Shown one piece after another: positions 1 to 6,200 of a DNA stretch of 9,911 bases. Source of the DNA: Candidatus Culexmicrobium profundum (GTDB lineage Archaea; Thermoproteota; Methanomethylicia; Culexarchaeales; Culexmicrobiaceae); contig JANZKD010000055.1 of assembly GCA_025061245.1 (NCBI GenBank), positions 1 to 9,911 of the forward strand, read 5' to 3'. The translations under genes and the position numbers were made by a program. Position 1 is the stretch's first letter; each line of letters starts with the position of its first letter. The notes below the pieces were generated by a model. That model had not been told where the DNA came from. It made no database searches and worked only from the letters and a program-made list of their open reading frames with translations.

Positions 1-978
1 CCTTGGTATGGTGAAGTCTGCTATGAGAGCTATCCCCGCTTAACTGTCTATTTTTCTCCTAAGTGTAGGGAGGCTTATAGTTTTGTTGAAGAATTTTCAG
101 GTAGGAGTGTTGATGTAAGGGTTTTCAATTTAAATGGAAGGGTTATTTATGAGGGTTCATGTAGGTTGGAGAAGTGTGTTAACCCTCTTCTTCCATCAAT
201 TCTCGTTGGAAGGATTAGGCTTGATGAGAAGATTGCTAATGCATCTTATGCTGATGTTGAATTAGGTGAATTTAAGTGGAGTGTTAAGATTCCCAACCTA
301 GTTAGAGTTTATGGTAGAATTACTGATTTTAATGGTAGACCTAGAAGGGCCTATGTAATGTTTGCCAATCCCTACGGTTTTCCAGGTGGGACTGCTATAG
401 TTAAAACGGGTGATGATGGCTTTTATGAAATGCTTGTTCCTGAAGCCCTTTATCATCACGTCTTTATTTGTGATGGTAATTATGGTAGGAAGACTCTTGA
501 ATTTTATGGGTGGCATGTAGCTGTTAAGCCCCCTGAATTTAGACTTGATGCTAGATTTGATAAAATTGAGGTTTACCGTTTAACTGTAGCTGAAACCCCT
601 GAGAGAACACTTCTCATAGAATTTGTGCCCATGGACATATTTCATACAGTGAGGGGTGCTGAGAGAATTTATCGTGAAAAGGGGAGATTTGATTTAAGTG
701 ATCTAAGTAGGGAGGATTTGTGGCCTAAATTTTCACTAGGTGAAATAGAGGTGTACTTGGATGATCAGAGGCTTGAACTTAGATCATTATCTCATAGACT
801 TCACAGCCTTATAGATCATGGAGCTGAGGGTTTCCGTCCCTCCCACCTAGTTGAGGCAAAGATACCTGAAAGTCTACCTCCTGGAGTTTATGATTTAAAG
901 ATTGTTTTATGTAAGGATTGCGGCGGCTTCAAAGAGTATGGTGAGGCAGTGTATTTTAGCCTTGAATTATGGTGTTAA
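1..978 (+). CDS. 5'-truncated beta-rich protein with carboxypeptidase-regulatory-like domain
   Basis: The reading frame is open from the first base of the window to the TAA at 976-978, so the gene starts outside and 325 C-terminal residues are seen. A TTG at 166 is in frame, but coding clearly precedes it: the upstream residues include RSVDVRVFNLNGRVIYEG, which reads like another beta-sandwich strand pair. Around fragment residues 101-160 the pattern VYGRITDFNGRPRRAYVMF, then TGDDGFYEMLVP, fits a carboxypeptidase regulatory-like (transthyretin-type) fold, in which a G-x-V/I-x-D...G-x-P strand precedes a G-x-Y/F strand. Another strand-rich section follows, ending near PPGVYDLKIVLC. No membrane helix is visible in the seen part and there is no C-terminal anchor. 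A multi-domain surface or secreted protein is possible, but the N-terminus that would show a signal peptide is missing. The catalytic role, if any, is unknown. Confidence 0.75.
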   Translation, partial: PWYGEVCYESYPRLTVYFSPKCREAYSFVEEFSGRSVDVRVFNLNGRVIYEGSCRLEKCVNPLLPSILVGRIRLDEKIANASYADVELGEFKWSVKIPNLVRVYGRITDFNGRPRRAYVMFANPYGFPGGTAIVKTGDDGFYEMLVPEALYHHVFICDGNYGRKTLEFYGWHVAVKPPEFRLDARFDKIEVYRLTVAETPERTLLIEFVPMDIFHTVRGAERIYREKGRFDLSDLSREDLWPKFSLGEIEVYLDDQRLELRSLSHRLHSLIDHGAEGFRPSHLVEAKIPESLPPGVYDLKIVLCKDCGGFKEYGEAVYFSLELWC

Positions 979-1010
979 TTTACTGTTCTTCTTCACCTTA
1001 TAGACTGGAT

Positions 1011-1403
1011 TTACGATTTGAATCCGCCTAGAAAGTTGCGTCTTCTAGGCAGTATGTATGCTAATAATATTATTGGTAGAACTAATCCTATTATTGCCAT
1101 GTATTGTATGGTTAAGCCCCATAAATCGAATATTATTGTGGATATGCTTGTTAGAATTATCCCCCAGTAACCCCACTTCTCCAGCTGCCATAACCCGTAG
1201 GCTGAGATGAGTCCGCCTAGTCCAAGTATGATGAATATGCTTCCAATTATCTGGAACATGGATGTTGGAATGTTAATTTTTATCAATTCAACTTCTCCGA
1301 ATAGCATTATGTAGAAGAATGCTATCATAAGCATTGATTGGAGAAGAGCTAATAGTGATATTATTGTTAAACCTTTAGGCTTTAAAAGCAAATTAAACAC
1401 CAC
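1011..1403 (-). CDS. small four-helix membrane protein, unknown function
   Basis: 130 residues with four predicted membrane helices at about 11-35, 47-70, 78-97 and 101-119. The layout is an N-terminal LKPKGLTIISLLALLQ, a middle GLISAYGLWQLEKWGYW and a basic tail LPRRRNF. This resembles small archaeal membrane proteins that begin RPKGVTIL and carry a G-x-G-L-W-x-x-x-K-W-x-W turn (DUF2127-like in style). That is recognition by pattern, and no function is known to me. Two GTG codons are adjacent, at 1403-1401 and 1400-1398. A TATA-like TTTTTATAG lies 20-27 bases upstream and no Shine-Dalgarno is present, so a leaderless GTG start is likely. The gene is convergent with the preceding plus-strand gene, 32 bases apart. 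Confidence 0.7.
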   Translation of the reverse strand: MVFNLLLKPKGLTIISLLALLQSMLMIAFFYIMLFGEVELIKINIPTSMFQIIGSIFIILGLGGLISAYGLWQLEKWGYWGIILTSISTIIFDLWGLTIQYMAIIGLVLPIILLAYILPRRRNFLGGFKS

Positions 1404-1421
1404 ACTAAGATTCTGTAACTA

Positions 1422-1430
1422 CTATAAAAA
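1422..1430 (-). promoter_or_regulatory. TATA box for the minus-strand four-helix membrane protein
   Basis: TTTTTATAG on the minus strand is centred about 23 bases before the GTG at 1403. At usual archaeal spacing transcription would begin at or next to the start codon, implying a leaderless mRNA. No purine-rich ribosome site is present in between. Confidence 0.5.
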
Positions 1431-1478
1431 CCCCTTGTACTACTTTAACCGTAGAGATTATATGGTTGTTTAGTTTAC

Positions 1479-1487
1479 ATTTTATAG
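1479..1487 (+). promoter_or_regulatory. TATA box for the MFS transporter
   Basis: ATTTTATAG is centred about 24 bases before a GTG at 1507. That GTG, and the ATG at 1495, are in frame 1, not in the main transporter frame. This supports a leaderless start at 1507 and a frameshift shortly after it. Another possible TATA-like element, ATTATATG, lies at about 1458-1465. Confidence 0.4.
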
Positions 1488-1506
1488 CGCGGTGATGCCC
1501 TTGGAA

Positions 1507-1571
1507 GTGAAGGAAAGTTTCATTTTAAGACTCCTCTAAGTCCAGAGTACATTTATTACATTGTATCATCA
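1507..1571 (+). other. apparent 5' end of the MFS transporter gene, split by a one-base frameshift
   Basis: The main transporter frame stays open upstream of the TTG at 1572 back to a TAG at 1485, and encodes KFHFKTPLSPEYIYYIVSSL, which completes the first membrane helix. There is no ATG, GTG or TTG in that stretch. Frame 1 has an ATG at 1495 and a GTG at 1507, but ends at TAA 1537-1539. Restoring one A in the run at 1514-1516 would join GTG to the main frame and give MKEKFHFKTPLSPEY. I infer a single-base deletion, either real or from sequencing. No X-XXY-YYZ slippery site is visible, so programmed frameshifting is unlikely. Confidence 0.5.
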
Positions 1572-2705
1572 TTGATTGCTGCTTCTACATCCTTTATAGC
1601 TTCAGTATACGTTGTCTTCCTCCTTGAGAGGGGTTTGGATTATAAGGGTGTAGCATTGGTTGACGGTTTATACATGATTTCCAGCGCCATACTAGATTAT
1701 CCAACTGGTGGGTTGGCTGACAAGTATGGTAGGGGGCGAGTAACTGCTCTAGCATGCCTATTTTTCGGCATTGGACTAGCAGTTTATAGTTTCTCAAGAA
1801 CTTTATATCAATTCCTTTTAGCTGAGTTTCTAGCGGCCATTGGATCAGCCCTTTATAGTGGAGCCTTCCTAGCATGGCTTGTAGACTCGCTTAGAGAGGA
1901 GGGTGAAAGTGAAAAACTTTCAATAATACTTGGTAACGCTGGAATACTGTCACGTTTCATAAGCATTATGGGAGCCTTTACTGGTGGATTGATAGCTGAG
2001 TATAGCCTTGAACTCCCCTTTGCAGCTGGAGCCATATCAAGCTTCACAGCTTCAATCCTCGCCTTAACTCTCACCCGTGGTAGAGGGGAGGTTGTTGAGG
2101 TTAGGGGGAGAAGCTATGGGGAGCTCTTGATGAGGGGTGTCAACATACTCTTCAAGTGTAAATCCTTAATCCTACTGACTGTAAGCTCCTTTATAGTAAG
2201 TTTGTGTAGGCCAAGCTTCACTCTAACATGGGCTCCATACATGAGGGGTTTAGGGGCTGGTAAATGGCTTTTAGGCTTGACGAGCTCCATTTTCATGGCT
2301 ACCATTGGGTTGGGAAGTTATCTTGGAGGTAGAATGACTAAGCTTTTCGGCTTTAAGAAATCTGCAATAGCATCCATCCTATTGACTTCACTCTCCTACA
2401 TGTCCATGACGTTCGCAAATAATCCATACATCTTCATACTGGCTAGTATACCATTTGAGATTGGATTTGGAATGCTTACTCCAACTCTAGACACATGGAT
2501 AAACAATTATATTCCAAGTGGGGAGAGGGCGACTGTAATAAGTCTTAGAAGAACATTAATACTGCCCTTCAACGCCTTGGGAATGGCTTTAATGGGGATA
2601 CTGAGCGATTTGGAATCACCCAGACTCGCATACATCTTCAGCTCCATAACGATTCTTGCGGCAATCCCAGTATATATGAAGTTTTCTGAGAAAAGAGATA
2701 GTTGA
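1572..2705 (+). CDS. MFS transporter (12 helices), probable drug or metabolite efflux
   Basis: A Major Facilitator Superfamily permease of the inner membrane. 377 residues follow the TTG at 1572, with 12 membrane segments that can be traced from about 2-18 to the C-terminal LAYIFSSITILAAIPVYM. The MFS motif A, GGLADKYGRGR, sits at residues 46-56 between helices 2 and 3. LYQFLLAEFLAAIGSALYSG makes helix 4. A hydrophilic loop, RGRGEVVEVRGRSYGELL, separates the six-helix halves. The substrate cannot be read from sequence; proton-coupled efflux is a family-level inference. The TTG has no ribosome site and would cut helix 1 short. Coding similarity clearly extends upstream (see 1507-1571), so the annotated start is a fallback and the intact protein is probably about 20 residues longer. 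The gene appears monocistronic. Confidence 0.85.
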   Translation: MIAASTSFIASVYVVFLLERGLDYKGVALVDGLYMISSAILDYPTGGLADKYGRGRVTALACLFFGIGLAVYSFSRTLYQFLLAEFLAAIGSALYSGAFLAWLVDSLREEGESEKLSIILGNAGILSRFISIMGAFTGGLIAEYSLELPFAAGAISSFTASILALTLTRGRGEVVEVRGRSYGELLMRGVNILFKCKSLILLTVSSFIVSLCRPSFTLTWAPYMRGLGAGKWLLGLTSSIFMATIGLGSYLGGRMTKLFGFKKSAIASILLTSLSYMSMTFANNPYIFILASIPFEIGFGMLTPTLDTWINNYIPSGERATVISLRRTLILPFNALGMALMGILSDLESPRLAYIFSSITILAAIPVYMKFSEKRDS

Positions 2706-2707
2706 TC

Positions 2708-2728
2708 TCCCCTCTTTTTATGTTTCTT
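2708..2728 (+). terminator. T-rich putative archaeal terminator after the MFS gene
   Basis: Just after the TGA stop the coding strand is pyrimidine-rich, with CCCCTCTTTTTATG and then TTTCTTC. Archaeal RNA polymerase commonly terminates at such T-runs without a hairpin. Position and composition are the only support. Confidence 0.3.
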
Positions 2729-2761
2729 CAAACTAGACAATAATAAAGTTTAAGTTTCACC

Positions 2762-2770
2762 TTTATAAAG
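2762..2770 (+). promoter_or_regulatory. TATA box for the small four-cysteine gene
   Basis: TTTATAAAG is centred about 24 bases before the ATT at 2790, which would place the transcription start at or near that codon. A G-rich stretch, GGGGGA at 2778-2783, lies 6 bases before the same ATT and could be a ribosome site if transcription starts further upstream. Both readings point to 2790. Confidence 0.4.
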
Positions 2771-2789
2771 CTTAACTGGGGGATATAAG

Positions 2790-2951
2790 ATTCCATGTCC
2801 CTGGCTTAAGAAGGAAGATGACAAATATTACTGCACAGCAACTACACCGCCAACAGAGGTTGATGTTAGAAAGGAGGTCTGCAAGTTTCCAGCATCAGCA
2901 ATAGATCCAACCAGACCTTATTCTGAGTGTAGGAGATGGAGGCCGCCTTAA
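2790..2951 (+). CDS. small Cys4 protein, putative metal binder, non-standard start
   Basis: An open frame runs from 2769 (after TAA 2766-2768) to a double TAA at 2949-2954. From the ATT at 2790 it encodes about 53 residues. It reads like a real protein: PCPWLKKEDDKYYCTATTPP, then EVDVRKEVCKFPASAIDP, then a tail with ECRRWRPP. Cysteines are at 3, 15, 31 and 47, in a regular C-X11-C-X15-C-X15-C pattern that suggests a zinc or iron-sulphur site. I recall small archaeal proteins with a similar CPxL...YYC..T..PP start, but no named family. There is no ATG, GTG or TTG in frame. The choices are an ATT start, a lost start (pseudogene) or a sequence error upstream. It lies between the MFS gene and the convergent trmO, under its own TATA-like box. 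The coding nature is fairly likely; the function is unknown. Confidence 0.55.
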   Translation: MPCPWLKKEDDKYYCTATTPPTEVDVRKEVCKFPASAIDPTRPYSECRRWRPP

Positions 2952-3055
2952 TAAGTGAGTTTCAAACTTAACTAGCCGTAGATTCGAGTATTGTTTAGTA
3001 GTTGTTAGTATCGTTAATCTATAATGCTAGTGCTTAAATTGTATTGTGAATTGAT

Positions 3056-3556
3056 TTATTGTATCCTGTAATATTGCTCAATCATTTTTAAAATGTCCTT
3101 GTAGGTGTGATTTTCAAAGTGTTTGTGGTTTTTGATGTGTTTTTCAACCCATTTGGGGAGTTTAACTCTTCCCTTAGGTTCGTCATAGATTGGAATGTAT
3201 GGCTTGATGTCTAGGATTGGTGTTCCATCCTCTGCGTCAAGTCCATCGACTATAAGTGTACTTCCATTTCTCTTTAATAGCTTTACGGTGGTTAATCCAA
3301 TTGGGTTTGGTCTTGCTGGAAATCTTGTTGCGAAGACTCCTAGGGTTGGTGTTTCTTTAAGCTTTGGCTTTATCTTTACAATTTTCCTGTGATTATCTTC
3401 AACTTTGTGGAGCCAGTATATTATTATTAGGTGTGAGAAGCATTCAATTTTCTCAAGTGCATCCACATATTCATTCTCTACAATTATTTTTGTTTGATCC
3501 TCTCGCTTTACAGTTCCAATGGGTTTAACTTCAATCTTCAAATTTAAGTCCCCCAT
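3056..3556 (-). CDS. trmO: tRNA (N6-threonylcarbamoyl-A37) methyltransferase TrmO / TsaA-like
   Basis: A member of the TsaA-like (TrmO) family. In bacteria these enzymes use S-adenosylmethionine to N6-methylate t6A37 of tRNA-Thr; archaeal homologues are assumed to act likewise in the cytoplasm. 166 residues. The signature GVFATRFPARPNPIGLT spans 73-89 and the second motif DGLDAEDGTPILDIKPY spans 104-120. The N-terminal KPIGTVKRED matches the usual first strand, and the length fits. The ATG at 3556 overlaps the upstream S-component gene by 13 bases. A TTG at 3541-3539, two bases after the upstream TAA and preceded at 7 bases by GGGGGA, would give MKIEVKPIGTVKRED and is at least as good a start. 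Either start implies translational coupling to the transporter gene. Family assignment is secure; the exact tRNA target is inferred. Confidence 0.9.
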   Translation of the reverse strand: MGDLNLKIEVKPIGTVKREDQTKIIVENEYVDALEKIECFSHLIIIYWLHKVEDNHRKIVKIKPKLKETPTLGVFATRFPARPNPIGLTTVKLLKRNGSTLIVDGLDAEDGTPILDIKPYIPIYDEPKGRVKLPKWVEKHIKNHKHFENHTYKDILKMIEQYYRIQ

Positions 3557-4071
3557 AGCTGTTTGATGGTTGGAGTGAGCTTAACTGTAATATATGCTCC
3601 AATAATTGAGATTATTCCACCTAAAAATGCCATTAACAATACTATTTTCATGCTGGGCATCAACGCTTCCATATTCATGGTTAATGTCAGTGCGAGACCT
3701 TTTCCAATAATGGTTTGTAGGAGGAAGCTTAGAAATGCTGCCAATGCAAACCACTTGAAACCATAATTTTTAGGATGGGTGAGGGTTAAGTCGAAGGTTA
3801 ATCCTCTAATTAGCCATGAAATAACTGCTATTGGTTTTCCACCAATAATTATCATTAACAAGCCTGTGATGATTCCAATTATGGATGCAGTTCCCTGCCT
3901 CTCTGTTAGAATGATTGATGAGAGGAATATGATTGTGCAGAGTATGGCGTCAATAGTTATGTGGCCTAGGCTTATTGGTCCTCTTGGAAGATATTTATTC
4001 AAGGATGCAACTGCAACGTTTAGGGCTGAGAGGATGGCTATGAGGGTTAAGTTTTTAGCGTTAAGCTTCAT
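3544..4071 (-). CDS. membrane protein resembling an ECF transporter S component
   Basis: 175 residues, very hydrophobic, with about six membrane helices at 5-24, 38-55, 60-77, 80-95, 104-124 and 142-164. The size, the N-terminal LTLIAILSALNVAVASL, and the GTASIIGIITGLLMIIIGG helix pair resemble the substrate-binding S components of energy-coupling factor vitamin transporters (HmpT/ThiW/BioY type). I cannot name the ligand. No EcfA or EcfT gene is in the window, so it would rely on a shared module encoded elsewhere. The ATG at 4071 has a GGTG 6 bases upstream. The gene is first in an operon with trmO, which overlaps its 3' end. Its promoter carries a conspicuous inverted repeat (4110-4139), suggesting control by a DNA-binding repressor. 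Another six-helix permease family remains possible. Confidence 0.6.
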   Translation of the reverse strand: MKLNAKNLTLIAILSALNVAVASLNKYLPRGPISLGHITIDAILCTIIFLSSIILTERQGTASIIGIITGLLMIIIGGKPIAVISWLIRGLTFDLTLTHPKNYGFKWFALAAFLSFLLQTIIGKGLALTLTMNMEALMPSMKIVLLMAFLGGIISIIGAYITVKLTPTIKQLWGT

Positions 4072-4092
4072 TGTGACACCGATTTCAATTTT

Positions 4093-4139
4093 TGTGTTAA
4101 CTGTTTATATGTGTTACTGAAAATAAATTTAGTAACACA
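4093..4139 (-). promoter_or_regulatory. promoter and three-half-site operator of the S-component/trmO operon
   Basis: A perfect 9-bp inverted repeat, TGTGTTACT at 4110-4118 and AGTAACACA at 4131-4139, has a 12-base AT-rich spacer. A third copy of the core, TGTGTTA, lies at 4093-4099 in the same orientation as the first, 17 bases away. The minus-strand TATA-like ACATATAAAC (4103-4112) sits between the third copy and the dyad and overlaps the dyad edge; transcription would start near 4082. A regulator bound here would block TBP/TFB or polymerase. The hairpin could alternatively serve the 3' end of the upstream gene at 4153, but archaeal termination rarely needs one. Confidence 0.55.
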
Positions 4140-4152
4140 ATTAATCATTAAA

Positions 4153-4755
4153 TTATTTGGGTAGAAATTTACCAGTCTTCTCCATGTATTCGATATATTT
4201 GCTTCCAAATCGCTTTACTAGTAGTTTTTCCTCCTCCCCTGCCACGTATATTATTGCTGGAATTGAGAGTATTGGTAATATAGCTGATGGTTTTAGCCAT
4301 AAAATGAGCCATCCAATAAACATTAGAAAGTATCCAGTATAGTAGGGGTGGCGAATATACTTGTATGGACCCCAAGTAACTAATCTATGATCACTAGGCA
4401 TTTCCCAATCAGTTAAGTATCTACCACGAGCAATAATACTCCAATCTTGAAGTAGGAAGCCTGCAGTAAAAAGGGTTAGGCCAAGCAGGTTAAGTGTCAA
4501 GTTTGGATATGGGGATATGAGGTTAATGGAGAGTAAAGCGGGGTAGACAATTAATTCAAGCCAAAAAATCCAGACAAAGAACTCTCCAACTCTAACCAGA
4601 AATTTTCTCCCAGGGGAGGGATGCTCAGCATACCACTCCTCCCTTGGTGGAAGTTTTCCCTTCCCAGCCCTATGAGCTTTATTTAATGCAGTGATCTTTG
4701 AAATAAGGCAGGTTAGAATTATACCTGTTAATAGATAATTATAATTCCAGGTCAT
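4153..4755 (-). CDS. isoprenylcysteine carboxyl methyltransferase (ICMT)-like membrane protein
   Basis: A 200-residue integral membrane enzyme of the ICMT/PEMT superfamily, which transfers the methyl of S-adenosylmethionine to substrates in the membrane. Helices lie at about 6-24, 55-80, 85-103 and 142-172. The family signature GPYKYIRHPYYTG spans 129-141, with the RHP-x-Y that binds SAM. The C-terminal block has EEEK at 174-177 followed by KRFGSKYIEYMEKTGKFLPK, the E-x-x-L...FG-x-x-Y-x-x-Y...F-x-P pattern of the family. Archaeal members have no established substrate; lipid or prenylated-compound methylation is only a guess. The ATG at 4755 has no strong ribosome site. A weak TATA-like ATTAAAGC lies about 31-38 bases upstream. 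It is 81 bases upstream of the S-component gene on the same strand, with a promoter between, so probably a separate transcript. Confidence 0.85.
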   Translation of the reverse strand: MTWNYNYLLTGIILTCLISKITALNKAHRAGKGKLPPREEWYAEHPSPGRKFLVRVGEFFVWIFWLELIVYPALLSINLISPYPNLTLNLLGLTLFTAGFLLQDWSIIARGRYLTDWEMPSDHRLVTWGPYKYIRHPYYTGYFLMFIGWLILWLKPSAILPILSIPAIIYVAGEEEKLLVKRFGSKYIEYMEKTGKFLPK

Positions 4756-4914
4756 TTCAAATTCAATTTAACATTAAGATGCTTTAATCACTTATCATTA
4801 ATTTCTTCAATGTTGAATAGTCTATTATCCAGTAGACTTATAAAATTATGCTTCATGCAGACTTAACAATTATATTCTGTGGGAATGCGTATTTTTCATT
4901 TTACTATAGTCATG

Positions 4915-4923
4915 TTTATATTT
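4915..4923 (+). promoter_or_regulatory. TATA box for the ATP-cone gene
   Basis: TTTATATTT lies about 24 bases before 4943, giving a short leader of roughly 15 bases that just includes the Shine-Dalgarno at 4946-4952. Confidence 0.4.
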
Positions 4924-4957
4924 TACATATTTTAATTCTAAACTTGAGGTGAATTTA

Positions 4958-5221
4958 ATGGAAACTTTTAAAGTTGTTAAGAGGGATGGTAGAGAGGAGC
5001 CCTTCATTAGGGAGAAGCTTGTCACAGCTCTTGTGAAGGCTGGTGCTGAAGTTAAGGTTGCTAGGGAAATAGCTCAAAGGCTTGAGGAAAGATTGAGGGT
5101 GAAGGAGGCTGTTACTACTAGGGAGATAAGGGAGATGGCCCTCGAAGAGCTTAGGAGACATGATCCAGAGGCAGTTGAGAATTGGCTTTTCTATGATAGA
5201 GCTGTTAAGAAGAGGAGGTAA
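4958..5221 (+). CDS. standalone ATP-cone domain protein
   Basis: 87 residues that are essentially nothing but an ATP-cone, the nucleotide-binding regulatory domain found at the N-terminus of ribonucleotide reductases and in NrdR. Visible hallmarks are VVKRDGREEPF at 6-16, KLVTALVKAG at 20-29, a helix pair over 30-47, and TTREIREMALEELRRHDPEA at 53-72 with the final YDRAVKKR. The family binds ATP/dATP to sense nucleotide levels. Here no reductase or zinc ribbon is attached and no nrd gene is next to it, so a partner protein must be encoded elsewhere if the role is allosteric. The ATG at 4958 is chosen because GAGGTGA (4946-4952) lies 5 bases before it; the GTG at 4949 is inside that site. Single gene, own promoter. 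Confidence 0.85.
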   Translation: METFKVVKRDGREEPFIREKLVTALVKAGAEVKVAREIAQRLEERLRVKEAVTTREIREMALEELRRHDPEAVENWLFYDRAVKKRR

Positions 5222-5318
5222 ATTCAATTATTCCCACATAAAGTAAATGGATATTTAGTTAGCTACTACATGCAGTAACTTAGTATTCCATTCTCCTTAA
5301 AACCGTTTCCCCAATTAT

Positions 5319-5326
5319 TCATATAT
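5319..5326 (+). promoter_or_regulatory. TATA box for the 227-residue membrane protein gene
   Basis: TCATATAT is followed 40 bases later by the ATG at 5364, so the expected transcript has a leader of about 15 bases. No clear Shine-Dalgarno is seen. Confidence 0.35.
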
Positions 5327-5363
5327 TGAAATATGATTATTGATGTGAGTGTAAAGTTGTAGT

Positions 5364-6047
5364 ATGAGGGGGATTGAAAGTATAGAGGAGGCTAAACGTC
5401 TCCTCATAAACCTATACTCTACAAAATCTATACAGTTTACGGGATTAATTATTCCATGCATTATAGCTTTCTTCACATATATGCCAGTGGCCTTCCAGTT
5501 ATACAGAGTTTTAGATGATTACTTCTGTATAGGCTTTATAGATTTCATTAACTTTTCCGTGGAGTCTGCCCTAGCATTCCTCATTCTCTTTCTTTTAGGT
5601 CGTTTATATTATTATAATAAGATTATCTCAATTATATTGCGGCCTAAACTGTTAAGCAAGGTTAGAAGAATGTCTCCTGAAAGGATAGTTGTGGCAAGCA
5701 TGATTGAGCGTGAAGCATTATCTCTATTAGAAGAAAGTTTTTCTCGAAAATTGATGGAGGCTAAGAGAATTAATTTTGAGGCTGTGAAGTATTGGTTTCT
5801 ATATAACTATGTTCTGCCGAGAATGAGGAGGCCACGTAGGTGGCTTCAATTACACATTATATCTGTTATAATAGTTTTCCTGGCATGGGAGGCTTGGAAG
5901 CAAATTGGCTTCATTACAATTATGTTCTTTGTTACAATTATACTCCTATTCCTCATTCTCTCCTCAACCTACTTGTACTTGAAGGCCTCCATACGTCGAA
6001 CGATTAAAGAAATTAGACGAAGAATAAGAGAGGAGGCTGAGAGATAG
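5364..6047 (+). CDS. unknown four-helix membrane protein with central cytosolic-type domain
   Basis: I do not recognise a family. The 227 residues show two N-terminal membrane helices (about 24-47 and 62-85), a charged central part (about 86-158) rich in Arg, Lys and Glu with helical segments such as SPERIVVASMIEREALSLLE and MEAKRINFEAVKYWFLYNY, then two more helices (160-179 and 181-205) and a strongly basic tail, RRTIKEIRRRIREEAER. The symmetric 2+2 helix layout with a helical domain between them suggests both ends and the centre face the cytoplasm. It stands alone between the ATP-cone gene and vapB, with its own TATA-like sequence. The ATG at 5364 has no ribosome site. Codon use matches the neighbours. 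Confidence 0.7.
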   Translation: MRGIESIEEAKRLLINLYSTKSIQFTGLIIPCIIAFFTYMPVAFQLYRVLDDYFCIGFIDFINFSVESALAFLILFLLGRLYYYNKIISIILRPKLLSKVRRMSPERIVVASMIEREALSLLEESFSRKLMEAKRINFEAVKYWFLYNYVLPRMRRPRRWLQLHIISVIIVFLAWEAWKQIGFITIMFFVTIILLFLILSSTYLYLKASIRRTIKEIRRRIREEAER

Positions 6048-6200
6048 ACTGTTATGATAGCATGTTATTATTAAACGATAAAAATGGCATTAGCAAGTTA
6101 ACTTAAAGTAATCATGATAGCATAGGGTATGAGTTTATGATTTTTTCTAATAAATCAGATGTGCTTTAGAGTTTAGCTTATTTACTTGTTAGTAGTTAAA

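Noticed and set aside
166..168. TTG at 166 as the start of the first gene
   Set aside because: The frame is open and protein-like to the first base of the window, so the gene is 5'-truncated rather than starting here.
1513..1530. Programmed -1 frameshift site in the MFS gene
   Set aside because: None of the heptamers here fits X-XXY-YYZ in the frame used, and no downstream stem-loop is evident, so a simple base loss is the better reading.
1495..1539. Short separate ORF of 14 codons (ATG 1495 to TAA 1537) as a leader peptide
   Set aside because: It has no attenuation-like structure and no codon bias of a leader. Its position and the main frame upstream of 1572 are better explained as the split 5' end of the MFS gene.
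3563..4120. Plus-strand open frames opposite the S-component gene
   Set aside because: They are antisense shadows. The minus-strand frame has the membrane-helix pattern, a start with GGTG, and coupling to trmO.
6054..6123. Direct repeat ATGATAGCAT at 6054-6063 and 6114-6123 as a mobile-element target duplication
   Set aside because: Only 51 bases of AT-rich sequence lie between the copies, with no terminal inverted repeats or transposase; this is likely chance.
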